A DNA stretch of 64,000 nucleotides, taken from contig JAYVTG010000101.1 of assembly GCA_043774625.1 (NCBI GenBank), positions 1 to 64,000 of the forward strand, in the 5' to 3' direction. Each line of letters begins with the position of its first letter. The stretch's first letter is position 1. This DNA comes from JAAFIP01 sp043774625. Its GTDB lineage: Bacteria; Pseudomonadota; Gammaproteobacteria; Burkholderiales; Burkholderiaceae_C. Of the stretch, positions 50,787-62,209 are shown in pieces. The translations under genes and the position numbers were made by a program. The notes beneath the pieces are model-generated. The model did no database searches. It had not been told where the DNA came from and was given only the letters and a program-made list of their open reading frames with translations.

Positions 50787-51326
50787 ATGCAAAGACGCTA
50801 CCTGCTTACCGCCGCCAGTGCCAGCGCGATTCTTGGCCTGACGGGCTGCGCCGCCGCCCCACAGGTGAATGATTACGCCAACGAAAAGCCGCTGTTTGAT
50901 TTGAAAACCTACTTCAGCGGCACGGTAGATGGCTGGGGCATTTTCACCGACCGCAGTGGCAAAGTAGCCAAGCGCTTTTTAGTGACGATGAATTGCAGCT
51001 GGAACGGTGACGACGGCATTTTGGACGAAGACTTCGTCTATTCCGACGGTACTAAGCAAAAGCGCATCTGGCGCATGAAAAAGTTGGCCGATGGTCGGTA
51101 TGAAGGCCGCGCTGACGATGTGCTGGGTGTGGGCAACGGCCAGCAGGCGGGCAATGCTTTTCGCTGGGGCTACACGCTCAAACTGCCGGTAGACAATAGC
51201 GTGTACGAAGTGCAGTTTGACGATTGGATGTACCAAATGGACGACAAGGTGGTGATCAACAAAGCCACCATGAGTAAATTTGGTTTTAGACTGGGCGAAC
51301 TGGTGGTGAACTTTAAAAAACGTTGA
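50787..51326 (+). CDS. DUF3833 family lipoprotein
   Basis: A 179-residue protein with a lipoprotein signal (SASAILGLTGC) and the DUF3833 signatures FDLKTYFSGTVDGWGIFTDRS, FVYSDGTKQKRIW and VYEVQFDDWMYQMDDKVVIN. AAAGGAAAT precedes the ATG at 50787. Members are near-constant companions of the FAD-oxidoreductase/DUF1365/cfa operon; molecular role unknown. It lies 18 nt after the MFS gene. Confidence 0.9.
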   Translation: MQRRYLLTAASASAILGLTGCAAAPQVNDYANEKPLFDLKTYFSGTVDGWGIFTDRSGKVAKRFLVTMNCSWNGDDGILDEDFVYSDGTKQKRIWRMKKLADGRYEGRADDVLGVGNGQQAGNAFRWGYTLKLPVDNSVYEVQFDDWMYQMDDKVVINKATMSKFGFRLGELVVNFKKR

Positions 51327-51372
51327 TGCGCAGGGCGCAAAGCGTAAGGCACGCAAAAAATACCGAGTCAAC

Positions 51373-52143
51373 ATGAGCTTAAACCCCCCTATTTCGAGCT
51401 GGCAAGGCAAGCGGGTCTGGCTGGTCGGTGCCTCGACCGGCATTGGCCGTGCCACGGCCGAGCTGCTGCACACACGGGGCGCACACGTAATTGCATCCGC
51501 ACGCAACGCACAGGTGCTGAATGAACTGGCACTGCAATGCCCCGGTCTGCAAGCCTTGCCGCTAGACGCTAGCCAGGAAGCGGCTGTGCAAGCTGCCGCC
51601 GCACAACTCTTGTCTGCAGGCCCCCTGGACCTGGTGCTGTACTGCGCAGGCACCTACAGCGCCATGCGTGCGCAAGACATGCATAGCCAGGGCATTGCGC
51701 ACCACATGCAGGTCAACTACCTGGGCGCTGTTTACACCATTGCTGCGGTGCTGCCCGCCATGCTGACCCAGGGCGCAGGGCATATCAGCGTCGTGTCCAG
51801 CGTGGCTGGCTTTCGCGGCCTGCCCCATTCGCTGGCCTATGGGCCCACCAAGGCGGCGCTGATCAACCTGGCCGAAACTTTGTACCTGGACGTGCACGAC
51901 GCAGGCGTTGGTGTGAGTGTGGTCAACCCCGGTTTTGTGCAAACGCCGTTGACCGCGCAGAACGACTTTCATATGCCAGCGCTTATCACGCCTGCGCAAG
52001 CAGCTATTGAATTAGTAGCGGGTTGGGAGCGTGGCCTGTTTGAAATTCACTTCCCCAAACGCTTTACCCGTTGGATGAAGCTGCTGCGCCTGCTGCCCTA
52101 CAGCCTGTATTTTCGGGCTACGCGCCGCTTTACGGGCTTATGA
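51373..52143 (+). CDS. Short-chain dehydrogenase/reductase
   Basis: A 256-residue SDR. Cofactor motif VGASTGIGRATAE, catalytic Ser-Tyr-Lys triad in VVSSVAGF and LAYGPTKAALIN, and the LVLYCAGTYS stretch equivalent to NNAG. Oxidises or reduces an unknown alcohol/carbonyl. It is coupled to the next gene by a 4-nt overlap. An inverted host repeat is read in frame near 51990-52015 (ITPAQAAIELVA). Confidence 0.9.
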   Translation: MSLNPPISSWQGKRVWLVGASTGIGRATAELLHTRGAHVIASARNAQVLNELALQCPGLQALPLDASQEAAVQAAAAQLLSAGPLDLVLYCAGTYSAMRAQDMHSQGIAHHMQVNYLGAVYTIAAVLPAMLTQGAGHISVVSSVAGFRGLPHSLAYGPTKAALINLAETLYLDVHDAGVGVSVVNPGFVQTPLTAQNDFHMPALITPAQAAIELVAGWERGLFEIHFPKRFTRWMKLLRLLPYSLYFRATRRFTGL

Positions 52144-52619
52144 CCAGCGAATACACCACGCAATCTGCACACCATGCAGCTACGCCTGAGTACACGGCAA
52201 GTGTGCAGCGTGTGGTGCAATTTTTCAGCACCCTTAGCCCCGCATCGGTAGCGCAGTTGGGCGACTACTACGCGCCCAACGCCTATTTCAAAGACCCGTT
52301 CAACGAAGTGCGCGGCGTGCCTGCTGTGCAAAAAATCTTTGAGCACATGTATATAGCTTTAGACAACCCGCACTTTGTGGTGACCGACCAGGTGCTGCAG
52401 GGTAGCCAATGCTTTTTGGTCTGGGACTTCAAGTTTCGCTTCAGGCGTTTTGACACGCAGACGGAGCAAGTGGTGCAGGGCACATCGCATTTGCGTTTTA
52501 GCCCAGACGGCAAAATCAGCTTTCACCGCGACTACTGGGACGCGGCTGAAGAGTTGTACGAGAAGCTGCCGCTAGTGGGCAGCTTGATGCGCTGGCTTAA
52601 AAAAAGAGCCAACCGTTAG
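52140..52619 (+). CDS. SnoaL/NTF2-like protein
   Basis: A 159-residue protein with a cone-shaped NTF2-like fold signature: QLGDYYAPNAYFKDPFNEVR and VQGTSHLRFSPDGKISFHRD followed by YWDAAEELYEKLP. Often encoded directly after the SDR in the light/singlet-oxygen operon type. No catalytic assignment can be made. Its start overlaps the SDR stop (ATGA). Last gene of the litR-linked operon; a host repeat follows. Confidence 0.85.
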   Translation: MTSEYTTQSAHHAATPEYTASVQRVVQFFSTLSPASVAQLGDYYAPNAYFKDPFNEVRGVPAVQKIFEHMYIALDNPHFVVTDQVLQGSQCFLVWDFKFRFRRFDTQTEQVVQGTSHLRFSPDGKISFHRDYWDAAEELYEKLPLVGSLMRWLKKRANR

Positions 52620-52666
52620 CTAGCACTGCGTGCTCCAACAAAGGACACTTTACACTTGAATATGCC

Positions 52667-52712
52667 GATTACCAGCGCAGGTACTGCGCAAGCAGCTACT
52701 AAATTTGTAGCA
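52667..52712 (-). repeat. Interspersed repeat (inverted copy), intergenic
   Basis: GATTACCAGCGCAGGTACTG then CGCAAGCAGCTACTAAATTT, lying between the SnoaL gene and the convergent Fic gene. Confidence 0.7.
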
Positions 52713-52734
52713 TTTAGCGGTTCTGCCTGCTCTG

Positions 52735-54078
52735 TCAGGCTTTGAATTCCGAAGGGCGCAGCCCGTAGCGTGCTAACACGCCTTCATGCAAGCGGCGCAG
52801 CTCGTTCAGTATCAAGGCTTGCACGTTGCTGCGCTCTGCCGTTGGCGCCTGCGCGGCTACGCTGGCTCTTACTGCGGCCAATACGTCTGTGTTGCTACCT
52901 AGCACCACGTCGCGAACGGTTTGTTTGATGGCATCGCGGTAGGCCAGGCGCGTGGGGTCGGGCTGGGCCAAGTCTTGCTTGATAGCCATGTATTCCTGCG
53001 TTGAGCGTTCATACGCCCACACGTACACGTCGCGCAGCAGCTCTACGCGGCTTAGCTCATACACACCCAAAACGGCGCGGCTGTAGGCTTGTTCGGTCAC
53101 GTCCACAAAGGTTAGCGGGCACAGGTTGGCCTTGAATAGCGGCAAGTTGGTTGCCAGGCGCAATGTGCGTTTGTTGATGTCGGCATAGGCTTGCAAATAA
53201 GGCAGATGCACCAGCATGAAGAATGATTGTTCAAACGGGTCGGCAAAGGCCTGAGCTTTGGCCAACAAAAGGTCGAGCTGCTGTTCAATTTGCTGGGGCA
53301 CAGATAAAGGGCGGTACACGCTTTGGCTAATTTCCACCGCGTGTTGGCGTAGGCGGCCTTCGTCAGCGGGGTTGGGCAGCAGGTTTTCTGCCAAGGCGCT
53401 GTGCAGGTTCATCAAGGTGTAGCGGTCAAAGTCTGCGGTCTCTATGTTTTGCACAAGTAGCTCAATGGCGCTTTTGTGGTTCAAGATCATCTGAGTTTCT
53501 AGCGCGGCCTTGCCTTGTGCACGCGTACCATGGTCGATCAAGGCGCGGGTGTCCAGGCGCGAATAGGTGTTGCCTTCCAGATGGCTGGATGCCCATGACA
53601 GGTCGATCAACAGGCGGTTTAGTATGACGCGGCTGTAGGTGCCTGCGGGTGCTTGCGCGTTTGCGGTGTTGCCCATGTTGTGCAGTTGCAGGCGCAGTGA
53701 CGGAGCAAGATAGGCGCTGACATTGGGCTCATAGACGTCCAAAAAGTCTGCCTGTTAGCCCACTGGTTTGCGTGCGCTTAAAGGCTGGTCTACATATGCC
53801 ACGATGTCTTGGCTATCAGCAGAAATGGCGCTGTAGTGTGGAAAGTTGGCCGCCGCTTGCGGCCTGCTTGCCAAACCTGTGGTGGTTGCCGACCTGGACG
53901 CATAGCGTGTTGCGCGTGCCTGCCCGCGTACCACAATGTGGCCTTGTTGGACCCATTGACTCAGCCAGCGCTGTGCACTGCGCCTGCTGATTCCGGGAAA
54001 TTGCCCCAGCAAATCTGCTAACGTTAAACCCGTTGGCATGACCTCGATCGCACGAAGTACAGCAGCGCTGTTTGGCAT
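52735..54078 (-). pseudogene. Fic-family protein gene interrupted by an in-frame stop
   Basis: Two open frames (54078-53755 and 53742-52735) lie in the same reading frame and together make a protein of about 446 residues, separated only by TAA at 53755-53757. The upstream part has a winged-helix-like segment (GISRRSAQRWLSQWVQQGHI) ending ADSQDIVAYVDQPLSARKPVG; intact relatives continue as one protein here, so the stop probably replaced a Tyr codon. The downstream part has a Fic core: the inhibitory-helix motif SSHLEGN and a motif AYADINKRTLR in which the usual catalytic His is replaced by Gln. Predicted inactive or truncated unless the stop is a sequencing error or read through. Confidence 0.8.
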
Positions 54079-54146
54079 GTGTGAATTGATTGAAATGGCG
54101 CGATTCCATCAATCGCGCCAGCAGCACGAATTAAACAGCTGACGCC

Positions 54147-54743
54147 TTAAGTCGGCATCAGCTTGTCAATCTCTTGCTGCATGGCCTGGGTAAGCTGGGC
54201 GTAGAGTTTGAGCTTGTCGGCAGTATCGCGCATGCGCTCTGCGATGCGCAGGCTGACGGCCATCATCAGCTTGCCGCCAATTTTGGGTTCTTCGTTCATC
54301 AAGTCTTGTAGCGAGCTGCGGGTCAGCACGGCGCAGCGTAGGTCGGAGGTGGCGGTGCACGACGCGGAACGCGGCTCACCATCTACCAGACCCATTTCGC
54401 CGATCAAACTACCAGCGCCCAGCACCGTGACCGTGATCGGCGAGCGGCGGCTGACCACGATGGTTTCTACGGTTACCTCACCATCCAGAACGAGCATCAT
54501 GTAGCCGGTGTCGTTTTTGTCGCCTTCTTTGATGAAGGTGGTGCCTTCAGAAATTTTGCGCGGCTTCATGTAACTGACTACGACGGAGGCTTCTTCCTTG
54601 GTCAGTTGCATCAAGGCTGTAGGAGCCGTCAATAACTCTGCTGCCAGCGCTGCACTGGCCGAACCGGCCGTGGCCTGCATGCGCAGGGTGCTTCCAGGGT
54701 CGCTAGGCTCTGGGGGCTTTTTACTGAATAATTTGTCCAGCAT
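54147..54743 (-). CDS. Cyclic-nucleotide-binding domain protein without HTH
   Basis: A 198-residue protein with a CRP-like cNMP-binding domain (EGTTFIKEGDKNDTGYMMLVLDGEV then GSLIGEMGLVDGEPRSASCT, the phosphate-binding cassette). No helix-turn-helix follows, so it is not a standard CRP regulator. The C-terminus is helical (LRIAERMRDTADKLKLYAQL), possibly for interaction. Role unknown; it may bind cyclic nucleotide in a signalling complex. Divergent to metH. Confidence 0.85.
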   Translation of the reverse strand: MLDKLFSKKPPEPSDPGSTLRMQATAGSASAALAAELLTAPTALMQLTKEEASVVVSYMKPRKISEGTTFIKEGDKNDTGYMMLVLDGEVTVETIVVSRRSPITVTVLGAGSLIGEMGLVDGEPRSASCTATSDLRCAVLTRSSLQDLMNEEPKIGGKLMMAVSLRIAERMRDTADKLKLYAQLTQAMQQEIDKLMPT

Positions 54744-54947
54744 GGTTATTTAGGCGTGAATCGGCGTGTTTTAGGGTGCGGCTAGCGCTTGGGGAGCAGA
54801 GTGCATTAAAATAATAGTAACCCAAGGAGCGTTGCAGCGGAATACTTTTCTTGCACTTTTAGTGCAGAAACGGTACTTTGTCAGGCTTGGGTGCACACAT
54901 TGCAACGACGCTCACCGTATACGCCAAAAGTATTTACAGGTGAGTTT

Positions 54948-57773
<2,826 letters not shown>

Positions 57774-57874
57774 CGCTGCACTTTCCTCTATACTTACAAC
57801 TGCGCTGATTTGCTCTTGCTTGCGGGCGCGTTATAAATGCCGCTAAAACTCAAACCTCAAGGTTGTAGATACAT

Positions 57875-57910
57875 AAACCCGGTTTTCGTTTTAGCGAAAC
57901 CGGGTTTTTT
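57875..57910 (+). terminator. Rho-independent terminator in the metX leader
   Basis: AAACCCGGTTTTCG (57875-57888) pairs with CGAAACCGGGTTT (57895-57907) with one bulge, followed by six T. It lies only 17 nt before the metX start. It may simply end the metH transcript or act as an attenuator, since CGCTAAAAC at 57841-57849 is exactly complementary to the loop side at 57888-57896. Confidence 0.75.
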
Positions 57911-57926
57911 ATTGCTTGAAACACCA

Positions 57927-59072
57927 ATGTCCTTCATAGCCACGCCACAGACCATGACATTCGACGCACCGCTAGCTTTGCAAAGCGGCAAGTCGATTCG
58001 TGGCTATGCGTTGACCTATGAAACCTACGGCACGCTGAATGCGGCCAAGTCCAACGCCGTGCTGGTTTGCCATGCGCTCAACGCCTCGCACCACGTGGCG
58101 GGCGTGTACGAAGGCCAAGACAAGTCCGAGGGCTGGTGGGACAACATGATCGGCCCTGGCAAATCGCTGGACACGAACAAGTTTTTCGTCATTGGCGTGA
58201 ACAACCTGGGTTCGTGCTTTGGCTCTACCGGGCCAATGCATGTCAACCCCGATACAGGCACCGTCTACGGTGCAGACTTTCCGGTAGTCACGGTAGAAGA
58301 CTGGGTTGATTCGCAAGCCCGTCTGCTCGACACTTTGGGCATTCAGACGCTGGCAGCAATCGTGGGTGGCAGCCTGGGAGGCATGCAGGCATTGAGCTGG
58401 ACGCTACAGTATCCAGAGCGCGTGCGGCATTGCGTTGCCGTGGCAACAGCGCCTAACCTCACCGCAGAAAACATTGCGTTTAACGAGGTCGCGCGCCGCG
58501 CGATTGCCACCGACCCGGACTTTCACGGTGGCAATTTTTACCAGCACGGCGTCGTGCCCAAGCGCGGCCTGCGCATTGCGCGCATGATCGGTCACATCAC
58601 GTATTTGAGCGACGATGTGATGAATGAAAAGTTCGGCCGCACCTTGAAAGACGGCATCGACCTGAAGTTTTCTACGCAAGACGTGGAGTTTCAAATCGAG
58701 AGCTACCTGCGCTACCAGGGCGACAAGTTTGCCGAGTACTTTGACGCGAACACCTATTTGCTCATTACCCGCGCGCTGGATTATTTTGACCCTGCCAAAA
58801 AGCACGGCGGTAACTTGACCAAAGCACTGGCGCACGCGAAAGCCAAGTTCCTCCTGGTCAGCTTTACCACCGACTGGCGCTTTTCGCCTACGCGCAGCCG
58901 GGAGGTAGTGAAAGCCTTGCTGGACAACAAAATCCAGGTGAGCTATGCCGAGATTGACGCACCCCATGGGCATGACGCCTTTTTGCTCGATGACCCACGC
59001 TATATGAGCGTGACCAGCTCCTATTTTAATAGCGTACACCAGGAAATCAGCACGATGGAGGTGGCAGTATGA
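57927..59072 (+). CDS. metX: Homoserine O-acetyltransferase (or O-succinyltransferase), MetX
   Basis: A 381-residue alpha/beta hydrolase-fold acyltransferase for methionine biosynthesis. The nucleophile elbow is GGSLGGMQALSW; other markers are VLVCHALNASHHVAG, NLGSCFGSTGP and the C-terminal DAPHGHDAFLLDD with the catalytic His. The start at 57927 gives the conserved MSFIATPQTM; upstream codons overlap a terminator hairpin. It overlaps metW by 4 nt. The acyl donor cannot be settled from sequence reading alone. Confidence 0.93.
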   Translation: MSFIATPQTMTFDAPLALQSGKSIRGYALTYETYGTLNAAKSNAVLVCHALNASHHVAGVYEGQDKSEGWWDNMIGPGKSLDTNKFFVIGVNNLGSCFGSTGPMHVNPDTGTVYGADFPVVTVEDWVDSQARLLDTLGIQTLAAIVGGSLGGMQALSWTLQYPERVRHCVAVATAPNLTAENIAFNEVARRAIATDPDFHGGNFYQHGVVPKRGLRIARMIGHITYLSDDVMNEKFGRTLKDGIDLKFSTQDVEFQIESYLRYQGDKFAEYFDANTYLLITRALDYFDPAKKHGGNLTKALAHAKAKFLLVSFTTDWRFSPTRSREVVKALLDNKIQVSYAEIDAPHGHDAFLLDDPRYMSVTSSYFNSVHQEISTMEVAV

Positions 59073-59653
59073 GCGACTTGGCAATGCACCAGGCCATTGC
59101 CCACATGGTGCCCCAGGGCGCGCGCGTGCTGGACCTGGGCTGTGGCGACGGCGCGCTCTTGGCGCACCTGCAAGCCACACGCGGCTGCAGTGGCTACGGT
59201 GTGGAGATTGACGACACGAATGTGCATGCGTGTATTGCGCGAGGCGTCAATGTGATTCAACTGAACCTGGACGAGGGCCTGGCCATGTTTCAGGACGCAA
59301 GTTTTGACGTGGTGCTGCAAATCGACACGCTGCAACACCTGCGCAATGCCGAAGTGATGCTGCGCGAAACAGCGCGCGTGGGCAAAACCGGCATCGTGGC
59401 CTTTCCCAATTTTGCGCATTGGCCCAACCGCTTGCAGATATTGCAGGGCCAAATGCCGGTGACCAAAACCCTGCCCTACCAGTGGTACGACACACCCAAC
59501 ATCCGCGTTGGAACTTTTGCAGACTTTGCACAGTTGGCAGCCAAAAATCAACTCAAGGTCATGGAATCATTTGGCATGCAAGATGGCAAGCAAGTCCGTT
59601 GGTGGCCCAACGCGCGCGCCAGCATGGCGGTGTTCGCCTTTACGCGCGGTTGA
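59069..59653 (+). CDS. metW: Methionine biosynthesis protein MetW
   Basis: A 194-residue SAM-methyltransferase-like protein. SAM motif RVLDLGCGDGALLAHL, and the MetW-specific stretch VAFPNFAHWPNRLQILQGQMPVTKTLPYQWYDTPNI. MetW partners with MetX in many Proteobacteria and is needed for its full activity. Its start overlaps the metX stop (ATGA), typical of this pair. Confidence 0.93.
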   Translation: MSDLAMHQAIAHMVPQGARVLDLGCGDGALLAHLQATRGCSGYGVEIDDTNVHACIARGVNVIQLNLDEGLAMFQDASFDVVLQIDTLQHLRNAEVMLRETARVGKTGIVAFPNFAHWPNRLQILQGQMPVTKTLPYQWYDTPNIRVGTFADFAQLAAKNQLKVMESFGMQDGKQVRWWPNARASMAVFAFTRG

Positions 59654-59659
59654 AAAGAT

Positions 59660-59790
59660 GGTTGCACCAGGCAACCAGAATGCGCTAAGATAAAACCATC
59701 GGGAAAGCAGCCTCCCGAATCTTTACGGATAGACGGTGTCCCGTCCAAGTGCTGGTAACTTGTAGTTTATTGTTGCGTGAACCCACGCAC
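59660..59790 (+). ncRNA. Structured leader upstream of the chromate operon (candidate cis-regulatory RNA)
   Basis: Four consecutive perfect hairpins lie between metW and chrB: GGTTGC/GCAACC (59660-59676), TCGGGA/TCCCGA (59699-59718), GACGG/CCGTC (59732-59745) and TGCGTG/CACGCA (59774-59789). The first may belong to the metW 3' end. A conserved 'chrB' RNA motif upstream of chromate genes has been described by comparative genomics; whether this is a member cannot be tested here. Confidence 0.4.
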
Positions 59791-59806
59791 GATAACGGAA
59801 AACCCT

Positions 59807-60838
59807 ATGGACACCGCAAACAATCGTGCATTTTCAATTTCCCCGCAAAATCTCGGTCAGCGCATTCGCGATGGCCGAGCGCCTTTGATCCTGGACGTGT
59901 GCCGTACGCCACGCTTTGCCGTCAACACCCACATGCTTGCAGGCGCAACGCGCTGCGCGCCTGAGAATGTGCCAGCGTATGCCGCTGCGCATGCATCAGG
60001 AGACGTAGTGGTGTATTGCGTGCATGGGCATGACGTTAGTCAAGGTGCAGCAGCCGCAATGCGCGCCGCAGGCTGGAACGCCCAGTACTTGGTGGGCGGA
60101 ATGGAAGGCGGCGAAGACGGCGTAGATTCACCGTCCGATATTGCAAGCTGGCGCGCTGCTGCGTTACCGCCCTCCGAGACCGTTGTACCGGGCTGGTGGG
60201 GCAGTCAAGGCGAGGGAAGTCTGCGACGTTATGCGCAAAGCATGCGCACCCAGGCACTGAGCAGTGAGCGGCACGAGCTGCCCGCCCTACCTACTGTCCT
60301 CAAGCGTCCAGACTTGGGCGTAACAGGAGAGCAGCCCTCCCGCTGGGTCACCCGCGCCCGACCCAAGATTGACCGTATCGCCTGCCCATGGTTGATTCGG
60401 CGTTACATTGACCCGCGCGCAGAGTTTTTCTATGTACCCACGTCCCAGGTATTTGTTGAAGCCAAGCGCCTGCAGGCCACGGTGTATGACATTCCCGGAG
60501 CGCCAATTTCGCACACCGGCCCGCATGGTGAGTTATGCACCTTCGATACGTTACTGCATGCATTTGAACTTCGCATCCCTGCGCTGGACATGCTCGCTCG
60601 CATTGTGCGCGGGGCTGATACAGACCGACTCGATTTGATGCCTGAGAGTGCCGGTTTGTTGGCCGTGTCACTGGGTATGTCTAACCTACATACTGACGAT
60701 CACGCCATGGTGGATGCCATGATGCCCGTGTACGATGCGCTGTACCGCAGCTGTGCGCGTGCAATCAACCTGGACAGAGAATCGCACCATTGGAAACCTG
60801 AGAGCATGCAAAAGCAATTGCAAAAGACCACCCAATGA
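59807..60838 (+). CDS. chrB: Chromate resistance protein ChrB (rhodanese plus ChrB domain)
   Basis: A 343-residue protein with an N-terminal rhodanese-like domain (PLILDVCRTPRFAVNTHML; active-site loop VVYCVHGHDVS with Cys) and a C-terminal ChrB domain (RWVTRARPKIDRIACPWLIR and RFEFFYV-like AEFFYVPTSQVF). ChrB proteins regulate or assist chromate efflux by ChrA. The ATG at 59807 is preferred over a GTG at 59777, which lies in a hairpin of the leader. Overlaps chrA by 4 nt. Confidence 0.9.
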   Translation: MDTANNRAFSISPQNLGQRIRDGRAPLILDVCRTPRFAVNTHMLAGATRCAPENVPAYAAAHASGDVVVYCVHGHDVSQGAAAAMRAAGWNAQYLVGGMEGGEDGVDSPSDIASWRAAALPPSETVVPGWWGSQGEGSLRRYAQSMRTQALSSERHELPALPTVLKRPDLGVTGEQPSRWVTRARPKIDRIACPWLIRRYIDPRAEFFYVPTSQVFVEAKRLQATVYDIPGAPISHTGPHGELCTFDTLLHAFELRIPALDMLARIVRGADTDRLDLMPESAGLLAVSLGMSNLHTDDHAMVDAMMPVYDALYRSCARAINLDRESHHWKPESMQKQLQKTTQ

Positions 60839-62202
60839 GCCCCAGCGTCGCGCAGACACCCGCGCCAGTCTCTTTTCGCCACGCCCTGCTGTTCTGGCTC
60901 AAGCTGGGCTTCATCAGCTTCGGTGGCCCTGCAGGGCAAATCGCCATCATGCAGCGCGAGCTGGTCGACCGTCGCCGCTGGATCAGCCAGGGCCGCTTTA
61001 ACCATGCGCTGAACTACTGCATGCTGCTGCCCGGCCCCGAGGCGCAGCAACTGGCCACCTACATTGGCTGGCTGATGCACCGCACCTGGGGAGGTGTGGT
61101 GGCGGGTGGCCTTTTTGTGCTGCCATCACTGTTCATCTTGATCGCGCTGTCGTGGATATACGTGCGCTTTGGCCAGGTGCCCATCATCGCTGCGCTGTTT
61201 TACGGCATTCAGTGTGCAGTGGCCGCCATTGTCGTGCACGCTTTGTGGCGGGTGGCCAGTCGAGTACTCAAAAATCCGGTCAAAGCCCCCGTATTATGTG
61301 CGGTAGCAGCTATGAGTTTTATAGCAATTGAATTCTTTGACATCGGCTTTCCGTGGATTGTTCTGGCAGCGGCCGCCATCGGCTGGCTAGGTTCACGCTG
61401 GGTGCCCGCGCAGTTTGCGCTCAACGCTGGCCACGGCGCGGCCAAGCAAGAACACCCGCGCGCCTTGATTGATGACGACACCCCCACTCCTGTGCACGCC
61501 CGCTTTTCACGCAGCCACTTGGCGCTGGTGCTAGGTGTCGGTGCAGCGCTATGGGCCTTGCCCATGCTGTGCCTGGTCGCCGTACTGGGCTGGGACGCCA
61601 CGCTCCCGCAAATGGCTTGGTTTTTTACCAAGGCTGCGATGGTGACCTTTGGCGGTGCTTATGCGGTGCTACCCTATGTGGTGCAAGGCGCGGTAGACCA
61701 CTACCAGTGGCTCACCGCACCACAGATGATGGCAGGCCTGGCGCTGGGCGAGACCACGCCGGGGCCACTCATCATGATCGTAGCTTTCGTCGGTTTTTTG
61801 GGTGGTTGGGCCAAAGAAGTGCTGGGACCGGAAGCCTTGTTCATGGGTGCGGCATTGGCGGCTACAGTGACCACCTGGTTCACCTTTTTGCCCAGCTTTG
61901 TCTTCATTCTTGCAGGTGGCCCTGCGGTAGAGGCCACCCACGGCAAGCTAGGCTTTACTGCGCCGTTGGCCGCAATCACCGCCGCTGTGGTGGGCGTCAT
62001 TGCTAGTTTGGCGCTGCTGTTTTTTATGCACGTCGTTTTGCCAGCACGCGCGGCGGGTGGCTTGTGGGCGAGCGTGGACTGGATGGCGTTGGCTATCGTT
62101 ATCGCCGCTGCGCTGGCGCTGTTTCGCTTCAAGATGGGTGTGATACACGTGATTGCCGCTTGTGCGGTAGCGGGCGTGCTGGTGCGCCTGATGGGGATGT
62201 GA
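60835..62202 (+). CDS. chrA: Chromate transporter ChrA
   Basis: A 455-residue CHR-family membrane protein with two homologous halves: FGGPAGQIAIMQRELVDRRR and LLPGPEAQQLATYIGW in the first, and FGGAYAVLPYVVQGAV and GLALGETTPGPLIMIVAFVG in the second. It exports chromate from the cytoplasm. Translationally coupled to chrB. An in-frame, degenerate copy of the host repeat occurs near 61294-61330. Confidence 0.94.
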   Translation: MSPSVAQTPAPVSFRHALLFWLKLGFISFGGPAGQIAIMQRELVDRRRWISQGRFNHALNYCMLLPGPEAQQLATYIGWLMHRTWGGVVAGGLFVLPSLFILIALSWIYVRFGQVPIIAALFYGIQCAVAAIVVHALWRVASRVLKNPVKAPVLCAVAAMSFIAIEFFDIGFPWIVLAAAAIGWLGSRWVPAQFALNAGHGAAKQEHPRALIDDDTPTPVHARFSRSHLALVLGVGAALWALPMLCLVAVLGWDATLPQMAWFFTKAAMVTFGGAYAVLPYVVQGAVDHYQWLTAPQMMAGLALGETTPGPLIMIVAFVGFLGGWAKEVLGPEALFMGAALAATVTTWFTFLPSFVFILAGGPAVEATHGKLGFTAPLAAITAAVVGVIASLALLFFMHVVLPARAAGGLWASVDWMALAIVIAAALALFRFKMGVIHVIAACAVAGVLVRLMGM

Positions 62203-62209
62203 TTGAACC

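Noticed and set aside
57837..57926. SAM-II riboswitch in the metX leader
   Set aside because: The conserved SAM-II core could not be recognised; only a terminator and a short complementary segment are visible.
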